Assembly: GCF_004795035.1 (NCBI RefSeq)
Contig: NZ_SSBK01000015.1
Span: forward strand, 62,001-126,000
Reading direction: 5' to 3'
Source of the DNA: Streptomyces sp. A0958
GTDB lineage: Bacteria; Actinomycetota; Actinomycetes; Streptomycetales; Streptomycetaceae
Length of the DNA: 64,000 bases
Shown here piece after piece: positions 48,230-56,896 of this stretch. Both the position numbers and the translations under genes were made by a program. A model generated the notes under the pieces. The model saw nothing but the letters and a program-made list of their open reading frames with translations, was not told where the DNA came from and made no database searches. Position 1 is the first letter of the stretch; the number at the start of each line of letters is the position of its first letter.

Positions 48230-49996
48230 TCACTTGGCGCACTCTGCCTTGTCGGCGCTGGCCTTCGGGATGTCGATCTTCGTCGGCCCGGTGATCGGGG
48301 TACCCGCCGCCTTGAAGTCCGCGCCCAGTGTCAGCACCATCGCCTGAAGTCCCTCGGCGTCGGCCGTGCCCGGCTTCATCGCGGACCCGGGCAGCCCCAT
48401 CATCTCGGCGAGGGCGCGGGCCTGGTCCGCCTGGTTCGGGGCGTACTCCAGCGTCGTCTTGGCGATCTTCTTCGGCGCGTTGGCCTTGTTCGTGGACTTC
48501 AGGACGCCCTTGGTGTTCTGAAGCCAGGTGACGGTCTGCTGGGCGCCGCCGGCGATCTGGCCTCCGTTGTACACATCGACCCGGACGTCGCCCGCCGCGG
48601 CCTTGGTTCCCTTCAGGAGTGCGTCCTGCTTGCTCTTGGCCTTCTTCTTCTGCGCGGCCACCTCGGTCAGCGAGGTGTCGTCGCGCATCATCGAGAACAG
48701 CTGCTCCGCCTGCGTGGGGTGCGCGACCACGGTGGCGTGCTTGACCTCTTCCGGGTTGTCTATCACCGGCATCGTGACGAACGTGATGTTCTTCGTGTCG
48801 ATCTTGCTGAGTTCCTGGGCGAGCGAACTGAGCTTCTTCACCGTGCCGATGGCCGAGTCGACCGTCAGCGCCTTGGTCGCCGCGTCCGCGAGCTTGTACA
48901 GCTTCGTCGGGCTGGTCAGGGTGTCGTCGGACTTCATCTGCCGGATCATCGAGCCGATGAACTGCTGCTGGACCTTGATCCGGTCCAGGTCGCTCTGATT
49001 GCCGAAGCTGTGCCGGGTCCGTACGAACGCCAGCGCCTGTTCACCCTGGATCTTGTGCTTGCCCGCCGGGAGGTCGAGGTGGGAGTCCTTGTCCTTGACC
49101 GGCTTCGCGAGGCAGACCTCGACGCCGCCGACCGCCGTGGTCAGCTCCTTGACGGCGTTGAAGTCGACCATCATGAAGTGGTCGACGGTCAGGCCGGTCA
49201 GCTCCTTGACGGTGTCCATCGTGCAGCCCGGATCGCGGCCGTCCTGGCCGAGGCTGGTGTTGAACCGGATGTGCGTCGTGCCCGGGATGACCTTCTCCGA
49301 GCCGTCCTCCTGCTTGGTCCTGCACTCCGGGATGTCGGTGATGAGGTCGCGCGGGATGCTCAGCGCGGTGGCGTTGGTGCGGTCCTCGGACACGTGGAAG
49401 AGGATGTTGGTGTCGGCGTGGCCGACGCTGCCCTTGTCGCCGTAGCCCTCGTTGCCCTTACCGGTGCGCTTGTCCGTACCGATGATCAATATGTTGAGCG
49501 GGGCGTTGGCGGTGATGACGTCCTTGTTGCCGCGGTCGCCGATGTCCACGGTGCTCAGGTTGCCGTTGAAGTGCTGGTACAGCCAGTAGCCACCGGCCGA
49601 GACGCCGACGAGCAGGAACGCCATCACGCCGCCCGTCCAGACCAGCGCCTTCTTGCCGCGCGACTTGGGCGCCTTGCGCTTGCGGCGGCCGGGGCCGGCG
49701 TCCTTGGGGGCCGTACGCTCCTGGCCGCGCTGACCGCCCGCCGACCGGCGCCCACCCTGGCGCGGGACCTCGGCGCTGCGGCGCGGGGAGTCGTCCGCCG
49801 GGCCCCGGCGCTCGCCGCCGTCACGAGAAGCGCCCGTGCGCCCGGGGCCGCGCTGGGCCGGAGGCGTCGTGGAGCGGGGGGAATTCCCTCCGGAATGGTT
49901 CAGTCGCAGTTCGTAGTCGCCGGTGTCCGGGTTGAGTACCCACTGGTCTGCGGGATCATCCATGTCTTCCGCCCGCCCACGGCTTTGCGCATCCAC
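48230..49996 (-). CDS. LCP family glycopolymer transferase 4 with LytR_C domain
   Basis: 588 residues. A long, charged N terminus starting with a short motif DDPADQWVLNPDTGDYELRL shared by actinobacterial LCP proteins, helix GVMAFLLVGVSAGGYWLYQH, LCP domain (LNILIIGTDKRTGKGNEGYG, ALSIPRDLITDIPEC, ALAFVRTRHSFGNQSDLDRI) and LytR_C (VRVDVYNGGQIAGGAQQTV). The GTG at 49996 is used; the in-frame ATG at 49963 is an alternative. Upstream 49997-50219 holds no gene. Confidence 0.93.
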   Translation of the reverse strand: MDAQSRGRAEDMDDPADQWVLNPDTGDYELRLNHSGGNSPRSTTPPAQRGPGRTGASRDGGERRGPADDSPRRSAEVPRQGGRRSAGGQRGQERTAPKDAGPGRRKRKAPKSRGKKALVWTGGVMAFLLVGVSAGGYWLYQHFNGNLSTVDIGDRGNKDVITANAPLNILIIGTDKRTGKGNEGYGDKGSVGHADTNILFHVSEDRTNATALSIPRDLITDIPECRTKQEDGSEKVIPGTTHIRFNTSLGQDGRDPGCTMDTVKELTGLTVDHFMMVDFNAVKELTTAVGGVEVCLAKPVKDKDSHLDLPAGKHKIQGEQALAFVRTRHSFGNQSDLDRIKVQQQFIGSMIRQMKSDDTLTSPTKLYKLADAATKALTVDSAIGTVKKLSSLAQELSKIDTKNITFVTMPVIDNPEEVKHATVVAHPTQAEQLFSMMRDDTSLTEVAAQKKKAKSKQDALLKGTKAAAGDVRVDVYNGGQIAGGAQQTVTWLQNTKGVLKSTNKANAPKKIAKTTLEYAPNQADQARALAEMMGLPGSAMKPGTADAEGLQAMVLTLGADFKAAGTPITGPTKIDIPKASADKAECAK

Positions 49997-50219
49997 GGTT
50001 GCTTGAGTCCTCCGTCGGTGCCACGCGAGGCGCCTCCCCCGAAAAGGCGCTCAGTCTTTCGCTCCAGAAGTGCGCGGCCGGGTGGCCGGAAGCACCGGAT
50101 CGCGTCACACTATCCGTCCCATTCGGCGTCCAGCGACGCGCGTGACACATTCCACGGCCCTTACAACCGGGCATTCTGCCCATTGCACGCCGAACGTTGG
50201 TGTCTGTTTGGCCATTGCT

Positions 50220-51680
50220 TTACTGCTTGCACAGGTCGGTTGCCGCATTGTTCCCCGAATAGGTGGGTGTGGGAGACGGCCCCGAGGCGTCGGTGGAGCC
50301 CGCGCTCTTGCCGTCGTCGTCCTTGCCGTCGTCGCTCCGGCCGTCTTCCTTCTTGTCGCCGTCCTTCTTCACCTCGTCGGAGGGCACCACCGCGACCGGC
50401 TTGTCGTCACGCAGCTGCTTGAAGAGCTTGTCCGCGTCGGGCTGTACCAGTTCGTCCCGGTTCGCGTTGAGGTGGTACGGCTGCCGGGGGACCGTCAGGA
50501 ACTGGACCTTGTCGGTGGGGACGTCACGCATGCCCCGCACCAGGTCGTAGAGGTCCTTCAGGCTGGCCAGCCCCGGGTCGGTGGTCAGCGCCTTGGTGGC
50601 CGCGTCCAGCACCGGGTAGAGCCGCGTCGGGTTGAGGAGGACGCCGTTGCTCTGCACCTTGTTGACCAGCGCGCCCAGGAACTGCTGCTGGCGGTCCATG
50701 CGGTCGGTGTCGCTGCCGTTGCCGAGCGACTTGCGGGCCCGTACGTAGCCGAGTGCCTGCTCGCCGTTGAGCTTGTGGCGGCCGGCCGGGAGCTTGAGGT
50801 GGGCGTCGCTGTCGTCGATCGGCTCCTTGAGGCAGATGTCGACCCCGTCCACCGCGTTGACCATGTCCTTGAAGCCGTTGAAGTCGACGACCATGTGGTG
50901 GTCGATGCGGATGCCCGTCATCGTCTCGACGGTCCGGACGGTGCAGGCGGTCCCGCCCATCTCGAAGGCCCAGTTGAACTGGGCGAACTGCGGCTTGCTC
51001 GCCGTCTTGTCCGCCTTGTGGCAGGCCGGGATGTCCACCATCAGGTCGCGCGGGATCGACATGGCGGTGGCGCTCTTACGGTTCGCCGCCAGGTGCAGCA
51101 GGATCGTGGTGTCCGAGCGCTGGCTGCCGCCGTCGTCGCGGCCGTACTCGCGGTTGTCGCCGGCCCGGCTGTCCGAGCCGATGAGCAGGATGTTCTCCGC
51201 GTCGTGGACGACGGAGACGGGCCGCTCCTTCTCGTACGCCTTCAACTCGGCCGCCGCCGAGGTGTCCGTCCGGATGTTGCCGTCGAGCTTCTTGTACAGC
51301 CACCAGCCGGCGCCCGCCGCGACGAGCACCACGAACGAGGCGCCGAGCGCGGTCCAACGCAGCCAGTGCCGCTTGCGCTTGACGGTGATGTCGAGGGCCG
51401 CGCCCCCGCCCTCCGGCTCCGGCCCCGACCCGCTGCCCGACCCGCTGCGCGTCTCACCGCCGGGCGCAGCCTGCTCGGCGGGCTCGCTTCCGGGTGGCGG
51501 CGCGTCCGGTGTCTCACCACCGGGCGCGTCCTGCGACTCACCGTCCGCCGCGTCCTGCGGCGCAGCCTGCTCGGCGGGCTCGCTTCCGGGTGGCGGCGCG
51601 TCCGGTGTCCGGTCCTCGCCCGCGGCCGAGTCGTCGGGGTCGCCCGGAGTGCCGGCGCTTTCGGTCACGTCTGCGTCCAT
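50220..51680 (-). CDS. LCP family glycopolymer transferase 5
   Basis: 486 residues. The N-terminal ~100 residues are acidic and repetitive, carrying two copies of PDAPPPGSEPAEQAAP. Then comes a membrane helix (ALGASFVVLVAAGAGWWLYK) and the LCP domain (NILLIGSDSRAGDNREYGRD, AMSIPRDLMVDIPAC, ALGYVRARKSLGNGSDTDRM). A long Lys/Asp-rich tail (VKKDGDKKEDGRSDDGKDDD) replaces LytR_C and ends near TDLCKQ. The ATG at 51680 follows GAACGTGAAGG. Confidence 0.93.
   Translation of the reverse strand: MDADVTESAGTPGDPDDSAAGEDRTPDAPPPGSEPAEQAAPQDAADGESQDAPGGETPDAPPPGSEPAEQAAPGGETRSGSGSGSGPEPEGGGAALDITVKRKRHWLRWTALGASFVVLVAAGAGWWLYKKLDGNIRTDTSAAAELKAYEKERPVSVVHDAENILLIGSDSRAGDNREYGRDDGGSQRSDTTILLHLAANRKSATAMSIPRDLMVDIPACHKADKTASKPQFAQFNWAFEMGGTACTVRTVETMTGIRIDHHMVVDFNGFKDMVNAVDGVDICLKEPIDDSDAHLKLPAGRHKLNGEQALGYVRARKSLGNGSDTDRMDRQQQFLGALVNKVQSNGVLLNPTRLYPVLDAATKALTTDPGLASLKDLYDLVRGMRDVPTDKVQFLTVPRQPYHLNANRDELVQPDADKLFKQLRDDKPVAVVPSDEVKKDGDKKEDGRSDDGKDDDGKSAGSTDASGPSPTPTYSGNNAATDLCKQ
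51464..51609 (-). repeat. 50-bp direct repeat in the LCP 5 gene
   Basis: A 50-bp sequence starting GCGCAGCCTGCTCGGCGGGC occurs at 51464-51513 and again at 51560-51609, apparently without mismatch. It encodes the duplicated Pro/Glu-rich motif of the N-terminal region. Confidence 0.85.
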
Positions 51681-51841
51681 CCTTCACGTTCGGCGGCGCG
51701 CTGGGCCGCCGGTCGCAGAAGTAGACGGCTGAACCTCACGCTTGGTTGTGCCCAGGGCAGACCCTTGGGTGGTCGGTACCGCAGATCATGTACCGGAGTT
51801 GAGCGCCAGAGCGGGGGGCTCGGCCCATGATGGGCCGGACG

Positions 51842-51883
51842 GGTGCCCCTCGGGGGGTTGTCCCGCCGGGTACGAGGGGCACC
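51842..51883 (-). terminator. Hairpin downstream of the TIGR03089 gene
   Basis: An 11-bp perfect stem, GGTGCCCCTCG with CGAGGGGCACC, with a 20-base GC-rich loop, ends 7 bp from the TIGR03089 stop codon. Confidence 0.65.
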
Positions 51884-51889
51884 TCGCCG

Positions 51890-52639
51890 TCACACCGTCA
51901 GCGTGACCCGCTCGCTCTCCACCCGCTGGGCCAGCGCGTCCGCGCCTAGCTGGTCGAGGTGGCGGCACAGGACCACGGAGCCCCCGGTCGCCAGCGGCGC
52001 GTACAGCCCGGCGCTGAGGCCGTCCCAGCTGTCGTACGTACGCCCCGACAGCAGCCGCGACCCCTCGCCCAGGCCCAGCGCGGCACCGTCCTCGCGACCC
52101 CGCGCCACCAGCTCCGCCGCCGTGAACCCGGCGCCGCCCACCGTCAGGGCCGGCGCGTCCGGGTCCACCGGCGCGAACGGCGCGAACCGGTCGCCCTGCC
52201 CCGGCACCTCCACGGCGTAGTCCGCGAAGCCCTCGGGCGCCTGCGGGAACCGCCCGCCCAACGGGCGCAGCGCCAGGGCGATCCGCTCGCCCCGGCAGGC
52301 CCGCGCCGCGTCCAGCGAGTCCGGTCCGGCGACGACGAGGTCGGCGGCGGCCGGATCGCCCTGCACGTCGGCCACGACCCCGACCGAGGCACAGGCCAGC
52401 AGCCAGACCGCGGACTGCCAGTGCGCGGGGAGCAGCAGTGCGAGCCGGTCCCCGGGCTCCGCCGCCAGGTCGCCCTGGAGCAGGTTGGCGGTCTTGGCCA
52501 CCCAATTGGCGAAGGTGGCCACCGACAGTTCGACGCGTTCTCCGGTGGCGTCGTCGTAGAAGGTGACCATGGGGCGGGCCGGGTCCGCGGCGAGCGCGGA
52601 ACGCAGCAGGTCGGCAGGGGTGCGGTCGCTGGCGTTCAT
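51890..52639 (-). CDS. TIGR03089 family protein (AMP-binding-like)
   Basis: 249 residues, the length of the TIGR03089 family, an actinobacterial protein related to the N-terminal part of acyl-CoA synthetases. Visible parts are TFYDDATGERVELSVATFAN, WVAKTANLLQGDLAAEPGDR, LALLLPAHWQSAVWLLACAS and the final LATGGSVVLCRH segment. The C-terminal adenylation subdomain and catalytic Lys are absent, so it is probably not a full ligase. Divergent from the amidase gene. Confidence 0.88.
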   Translation of the reverse strand: MNASDRTPADLLRSALAADPARPMVTFYDDATGERVELSVATFANWVAKTANLLQGDLAAEPGDRLALLLPAHWQSAVWLLACASVGVVADVQGDPAAADLVVAGPDSLDAARACRGERIALALRPLGGRFPQAPEGFADYAVEVPGQGDRFAPFAPVDPDAPALTVGGAGFTAAELVARGREDGAALGLGEGSRLLSGRTYDSWDGLSAGLYAPLATGGSVVLCRHLDQLGADALAQRVESERVTLTV

Positions 52640-52777
52640 GTGCGGAAGGGTACGCGGCGGTGGCGGAGGGGCCCAGATGCGGCGGCTGCCGCGTACACCG
52701 GTTCGGCAGACGGTCCGTCAACGACCCGGCACAATCCGGGTAGCCGGAGTTGTCCGGTTATGCCAAGGATCATATGT

Positions 52778-54097
52778 ATGCGTGCCTTCACTGCATCCGC
52801 CATTGGTGTCACCTGCACGGCAGCGCTCGTCCTGCCGCTCGCCGCGCCCGCGGGCGCCGCCCCCGACACCCCTGCCCATCAAACCTCGGCGGGCTCCGAG
52901 TCCGCCGAGGCCTCCGAACCCGCCGACCTGCCCGGTTCGACGCAGTCCCTGCCCCTGGACCCCCCGACCACGCCCTCCGCGCGCGCCACCGGCGCACCCG
53001 CCGGGGAGCAGGGCCTGACAGGGCGCACGGTCCACCCGTTCTCCATGGTCGGCGTCGTCTGGGACGACGTGGACGCCGAACTCCACGGCACCGCCCAGGT
53101 CCGCACCCGCGCCACCGGCACCCACCGCTGGTCCGGCTGGCAGGACCTGGGGACGCACAACGCCGAGCACGCCCCCGACCCCGGCACCCCCGAACGCGCG
53201 TCGGGCGCCGTCAAGGGCTCCACCGCCCCGCTCTGGGTCGGCGACAGCGACGGCGTCGAGGTCCGCGTCCGCCCCGAGGCCCCGGGCACCCGCGACGCCT
53301 CCGCCACCCCCGTACCGCTGCCCGCCGGGCTGCACCTCGAACTCGTCGACCCCGGGAAGGACCCGCAGGACGCCCCCGCCACCGGCGCGGCCGGCGCGGA
53401 CCGGGCCGCCCAGCGGGAGGCCGCCGTGCTCCCCGCCCTGAGCAGGTCCGAGACCGAGGCCGCCGCCGGGCTCGCGCCCGCCGCCAAGCCGTACATCGGG
53501 GCGCGCCCGAGCATCGTCACCCGCGAGGGCTGGGGCGCCGACGAGAAACTGCGCGAGAAGGCGTTCGCGTACACCTCGACCGTCAAGGCCGCCTTCGTCC
53601 ACCACAGTGCCACCGGCAACAACTACACCTGCTCCCAGGCGCCCTCGGTGATCCGCGGCATCTACCGCTACCACGTCAAGAGCAACGGCTGGCGCGACAT
53701 CGGCTACAACTTCATGGTCGACAAGTGCGGAAACATCTACGAGGGCCGGGCCGGTGGCGTGACCAAGGCGGTCATGGGCGCCCACACCCTCGGCTTCAAC
53801 ACCAACACCATGGGCATCGCCGTCCTCGGCACCTTCAGCAGCTCCAACCCGCCCGCCGCCGCCGTCACCGCCGTCTCCAAGCTCACCGCCTGGAAGCTCG
53901 GCCTGTTCGGCGCCGACCCGAAGGGCAAGGTGACCCTGGTCTCGGGCGGCAGCAACAAGTACAAGAAGGGTGCGAAGGTCAAGCTCAACGTCATCTCGGG
54001 CCACCGGGACGGATTCGCAACCGAATGCCCCGGAGCGCGTCTTTACAAGGAGCTCGGGACGGCCCGGACCACATCGGCCCGTCTGCAGGGCCGTTGA
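52778..54097 (+). CDS. Secreted N-acetylmuramoyl-L-alanine amidase (PGRP/amidase_2)
   Basis: 439 residues. Signal peptide (MRAFTASAIGVTCTAALVLP, cut after APAGA), an Ala/Pro-rich part, a beta region with TGRTVHPFSMVGVVWDDVDA, and an amidase_2/PGRP domain at about 255-430. Zinc and active-site residues are visible in AAFVHHSATGNNYTC, GWRDIGYNFMVDKCGNIYEG, ISGHRDGFATECPGARLY. It cleaves the amide bond between MurNAc and L-Ala. The ATG at 52778 follows AAGGATCATATGT; an in-frame ATG at 52760 is less likely. Confidence 0.93.
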   Translation: MRAFTASAIGVTCTAALVLPLAAPAGAAPDTPAHQTSAGSESAEASEPADLPGSTQSLPLDPPTTPSARATGAPAGEQGLTGRTVHPFSMVGVVWDDVDAELHGTAQVRTRATGTHRWSGWQDLGTHNAEHAPDPGTPERASGAVKGSTAPLWVGDSDGVEVRVRPEAPGTRDASATPVPLPAGLHLELVDPGKDPQDAPATGAAGADRAAQREAAVLPALSRSETEAAAGLAPAAKPYIGARPSIVTREGWGADEKLREKAFAYTSTVKAAFVHHSATGNNYTCSQAPSVIRGIYRYHVKSNGWRDIGYNFMVDKCGNIYEGRAGGVTKAVMGAHTLGFNTNTMGIAVLGTFSSSNPPAAAVTAVSKLTAWKLGLFGADPKGKVTLVSGGSNKYKKGAKVKLNVISGHRDGFATECPGARLYKELGTARTTSARLQGR

Positions 54098-54230
54098 CAC
54101 GCGGGCGCCGGGTGGCCGCCGCCCGGCGCGCCCGGGCCTGAGGGCTGCTGGCCGAAGGCGCCGCCTGCGGTCTGCATACACTGGCCGACCGTAACGAGGC
54201 CCGGCCCCAGCAGGAAGCGAAGACAGTGCT

Positions 54231-55322
54231 GTGACAGAGGCAAAAGAAGCGATCCTCCTGGTCGGCGGCAAGGGGACCCGGCTGCGCCCGCTCACGGTGC
54301 ACACGCCCAAACCCATGGTTCCGGCGGCGGGCGTCCCCTTCCTCACGCACCAGCTGGCGCGCGCCCGGGCCGCCGGGGTCGAGCACATCGTCCTCGCCAC
54401 CTCGTACCTGGCCGAGGTCTTCGAGCCGTACTTCGGTGACGGTTCCTCAGTCGGTCTGCACATCGAGTACGTCACCGAGCGCGAACCGCTCGGCACCGGC
54501 GGCGCCATCCGCAACGTCGCCCACCGGCTGGCGTCCGGCCCGGACGAACCGGTTCTCATCTTCAACGGCGACATCCTCACCGGACTCGACATCCGGGCCC
54601 TGGTCACCTCGCACGCCGACTCCGGCGCCGACGTCTCCCTCCACCTGACCCGGGTCGAGGACCCGCGCGCCTTCGGCCTCGTGCCCACCGACGACACCGG
54701 CCGCGTCACCGCCTTCCTGGAGAAGCCGCAGACGCCCGAGGAGATCGTCACCGACCAGATCAACGCCGGCGCGTACATCTTCCGCCGCTCGGTCATCGAC
54801 ACCATCCCGGCCGGCCGCCCGGTCTCCGTCGAGCGCGAGACCTTCCCCGGCCTCCTCGCCGACGGTGCCCACCTCCAGGGCATGGTCGACTCCACGTACT
54901 GGCTGGATCTGGGCACCCCGCAGGCCTTCATACGGGGCTCCGCCGACCTCGTCCTCGGCCGCGCCCCCTCCCCGGCCGTCCCGGGCCGCTGCGGCGACCG
55001 CCTCGTCCTGCCCACCGCCTCCGTCGCCTCCGACGCCAAGCTCTCCGGCGGCACGGTCATCGGCGCCGACGCCGTGATCGGCGCGGGCGCCCGGATCGAC
55101 GGCTCCACCGTGCTCGCGGGCGCGACCGTGGAACCCGGCGCCGTGATCACGGACTCCCTGGTCGGGGCGGGCGCCCGGATCGGCAGCCGTACGGTGCTGG
55201 CCGGCGCGGTCGTGGGCGACGGCGCCGAGGTGGGCGCCGACAACGAACTGCGCGAGGGCGTACGCGTCTGGTGCGGGGCGCGCCTGCCGGACGCCTCGGT
55301 GCGGTTCTCCTCGGACGAGTGA
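54231..55322 (+). CDS. NDP-sugar pyrophosphorylase (mannose-1-phosphate guanylyltransferase type)
   Basis: 363 residues. The nucleotidyltransferase domain has AILLVGGKGTRLRPLTVHTP followed by KPMVP, LGTGGAIRNV, FNGDILTGLD and FLEKP. The C-terminal left-handed beta-helix has hexapeptide repeats (VIGADAVIGAGARIDGSTVL). This is the shape of GDP-mannose or glucose-1-phosphate transferases that make activated sugars for glycosylation. Position beside LCP and amidase genes fits envelope synthesis. Start GTG at 54231; the sugar cannot be fixed from sequence alone. Confidence 0.9.
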   Translation: MTEAKEAILLVGGKGTRLRPLTVHTPKPMVPAAGVPFLTHQLARARAAGVEHIVLATSYLAEVFEPYFGDGSSVGLHIEYVTEREPLGTGGAIRNVAHRLASGPDEPVLIFNGDILTGLDIRALVTSHADSGADVSLHLTRVEDPRAFGLVPTDDTGRVTAFLEKPQTPEEIVTDQINAGAYIFRRSVIDTIPAGRPVSVERETFPGLLADGAHLQGMVDSTYWLDLGTPQAFIRGSADLVLGRAPSPAVPGRCGDRLVLPTASVASDAKLSGGTVIGADAVIGAGARIDGSTVLAGATVEPGAVITDSLVGAGARIGSRTVLAGAVVGDGAEVGADNELREGVRVWCGARLPDASVRFSSDE

Positions 55323-55449
55323 CCGGAGCGGTCACCCCTTCCCGTACGGGCAGGAGTGACCGGAATGGCCGCTCTCGCCCGTATGGGACCGAGTGGCCGA
55401 AAACAGCCGTACCCTCGACAGGCACCCCCGACAACCGAGGACCTCACCC

Positions 55450-56433
55450 GTGGCAGGACGATTCGCTCCCCGCAATGCCCGGCGCGCGCCCGTCCCGCAC
55501 CAGGCGGCGGCCACGCCCGCGCCGGCGGCGCTGACCCGCGTCTGGACCCCGCCGGGCCCGCTCGACCTGCGGCTCGTCCTCGGCCCGCTGCGCCGGGGCC
55601 CGGCCGACCCCACGTTCCGGATGTCCGCCGACGGCTCCGTGCGCCGGGCCAGCCGCACACCGGCCGGCCCCGGCATGCTCCACGTCGTCGCCCGCGAGGG
55701 CCGCATCGAGGCGGCGGCCTGGGGGCCGGGCGCGTCCTGGCTGCTGGACCAGCTGCCCACCCTGCTCGGCGAGGGCGACGACCCGGCGGCCTTCACCCCG
55801 CGCCACCGCCTGCTCGCCGTGACCCAGCACCGCCGCCCGGGGCTGCGGCTGCTGCGCACCGGCCTGGTGCTGGAGTCGCTGATCCCGTCGATCCTGGAGC
55901 AGAAGGTCACGACGGACGAGGCGTACCGCGCCTGGCGTCTCCTGGTGCGCAGGTACGGGGAACCGGCGCCCGGCCCGCAGGAGTACGGCCTCTACGTCAT
56001 GCCGGACGCCCGCACCTGGTCGCTGATCCCGTCCTGGGAGTGGCACCGCGCGGGCGTCGACAGCAAGCGCTCGGCGACGATCCTGCGCGCGGTGCGGGTG
56101 GCCCGCCGCATGGAGGAGGCGGCCGCGATGGACCTGCCCGACGCGCTGACCCGCCTCCAGGCGATCCCGGGCATCGGCCCCTGGACGGCGGCGGAGACCC
56201 TGCAACGCTCGAACGGCGCGGCGGACGCGGTGACGGTCGGCGACTTCCACCTGCCCGGCATCGTCGGCCACGCCCTGGCGGGCAACCGCAACGCCGACGA
56301 CGAGGAGATGCTCGCCCTCCTGACCCCGTACGAGGGCCAACGCCACCGGGCCACCCGCCTCATCCTTCTCTCGGGCGCAACCCCACCCCGCAGAGCGCCC
56401 CGCTTCCAACCACGGGACATCGCCCGGCTGTAG
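55450..56433 (+). CDS. DNA-3-methyladenine glycosylase 2-like (HhH-GPD) protein
   Basis: 327 residues. An AlkA-type fold: the N-terminal domain (RVWTPPGPLDLRLVLGPLRR) is followed by the HhH-GPD domain, with the hairpin LQAIPGIGPWTAAETLQRS and the following GDFHLPG carrying the catalytic aspartate. It removes alkylated bases in base-excision repair. The GTG at 55450 follows ACCGAGGACCTCACCC and the protein begins AGRFAPRN; a GTG at 55393 would add 19 residues. Confidence 0.87.
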   Translation: MAGRFAPRNARRAPVPHQAAATPAPAALTRVWTPPGPLDLRLVLGPLRRGPADPTFRMSADGSVRRASRTPAGPGMLHVVAREGRIEAAAWGPGASWLLDQLPTLLGEGDDPAAFTPRHRLLAVTQHRRPGLRLLRTGLVLESLIPSILEQKVTTDEAYRAWRLLVRRYGEPAPGPQEYGLYVMPDARTWSLIPSWEWHRAGVDSKRSATILRAVRVARRMEEAAAMDLPDALTRLQAIPGIGPWTAAETLQRSNGAADAVTVGDFHLPGIVGHALAGNRNADDEEMLALLTPYEGQRHRATRLILLSGATPPRRAPRFQPRDIARL

Positions 56434-56896
56434 CCGAACCAAGCCGGTGCGGGCCACATTCAAGCCCGCGCGGCGGCACGTCCAAGCGCGTGTGCGCCAC
56501 ATTCGAGCCCGTGCGGTGGCACGTCCAAGCGCGTGTGCGCCACATTCGAGCCCGTGCGGTGGCAGGGTCAAGCCCGTCTCTTCAGCGACGGCCTGGCGGC
56601 ACATTCAAGCCCGTCTCTTCGACGACGGGCTGGCGGCACATTCAAGCCCGTCTCTTCGACGACGGGCTGGCGGCACATTCAAGCCCGTCTCTTCGACGAC
56701 GGCCTGGCGGCACATTCAAGCCCGTCTCTTCAGCGACGGACCGGCGGCACATTCAAGCCCGTCTCTTCAGCGACGGACCGGCGGCACATTCAAGCCCGTC
56801 TCTTCAGCGACGGACCGGCGGCACATCCAAGCCCGTCCGGCGATTGAGGACCGGGGTCCGGGGCAGAGCCCCGAAACGCCCCACCGCGCGCAGTCC
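56434..56896. repeat. Tandem repeat array (43-bp and 37-bp units) after the glycosylase gene
   Basis: Three 43-bp units start at 56455, 56498 and 56541, sharing CACATTCGAGCCCGTGCGGT. From 56563 to 56821 there are seven 37-bp units, beginning at 56563, 56600, 56637, 56674, 56711, 56748 and 56785, of the type CACATTCAAGCCCGTCTCTT plus CGACGACGGGCTGGCGG. An intact copy of the dispersed 22-bp element (56830-56851) follows. No gene is supported. The units recombine the element's sequence, so the array may have grown from it by slippage. Confidence 0.88.

Noticed and set aside
45338..50422. A 1694-codon plus-strand open frame
   Set aside because: It crosses the GT2 gene and three LCP genes with solid motifs in other frames; low-complexity translation shows it is a shadow.
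56455..56851. Regularly spaced repeats looking like a CRISPR array
   Set aside because: The units are directly adjacent with no unique spacers between them, and no cas gene is near. It is a tandem minisatellite.
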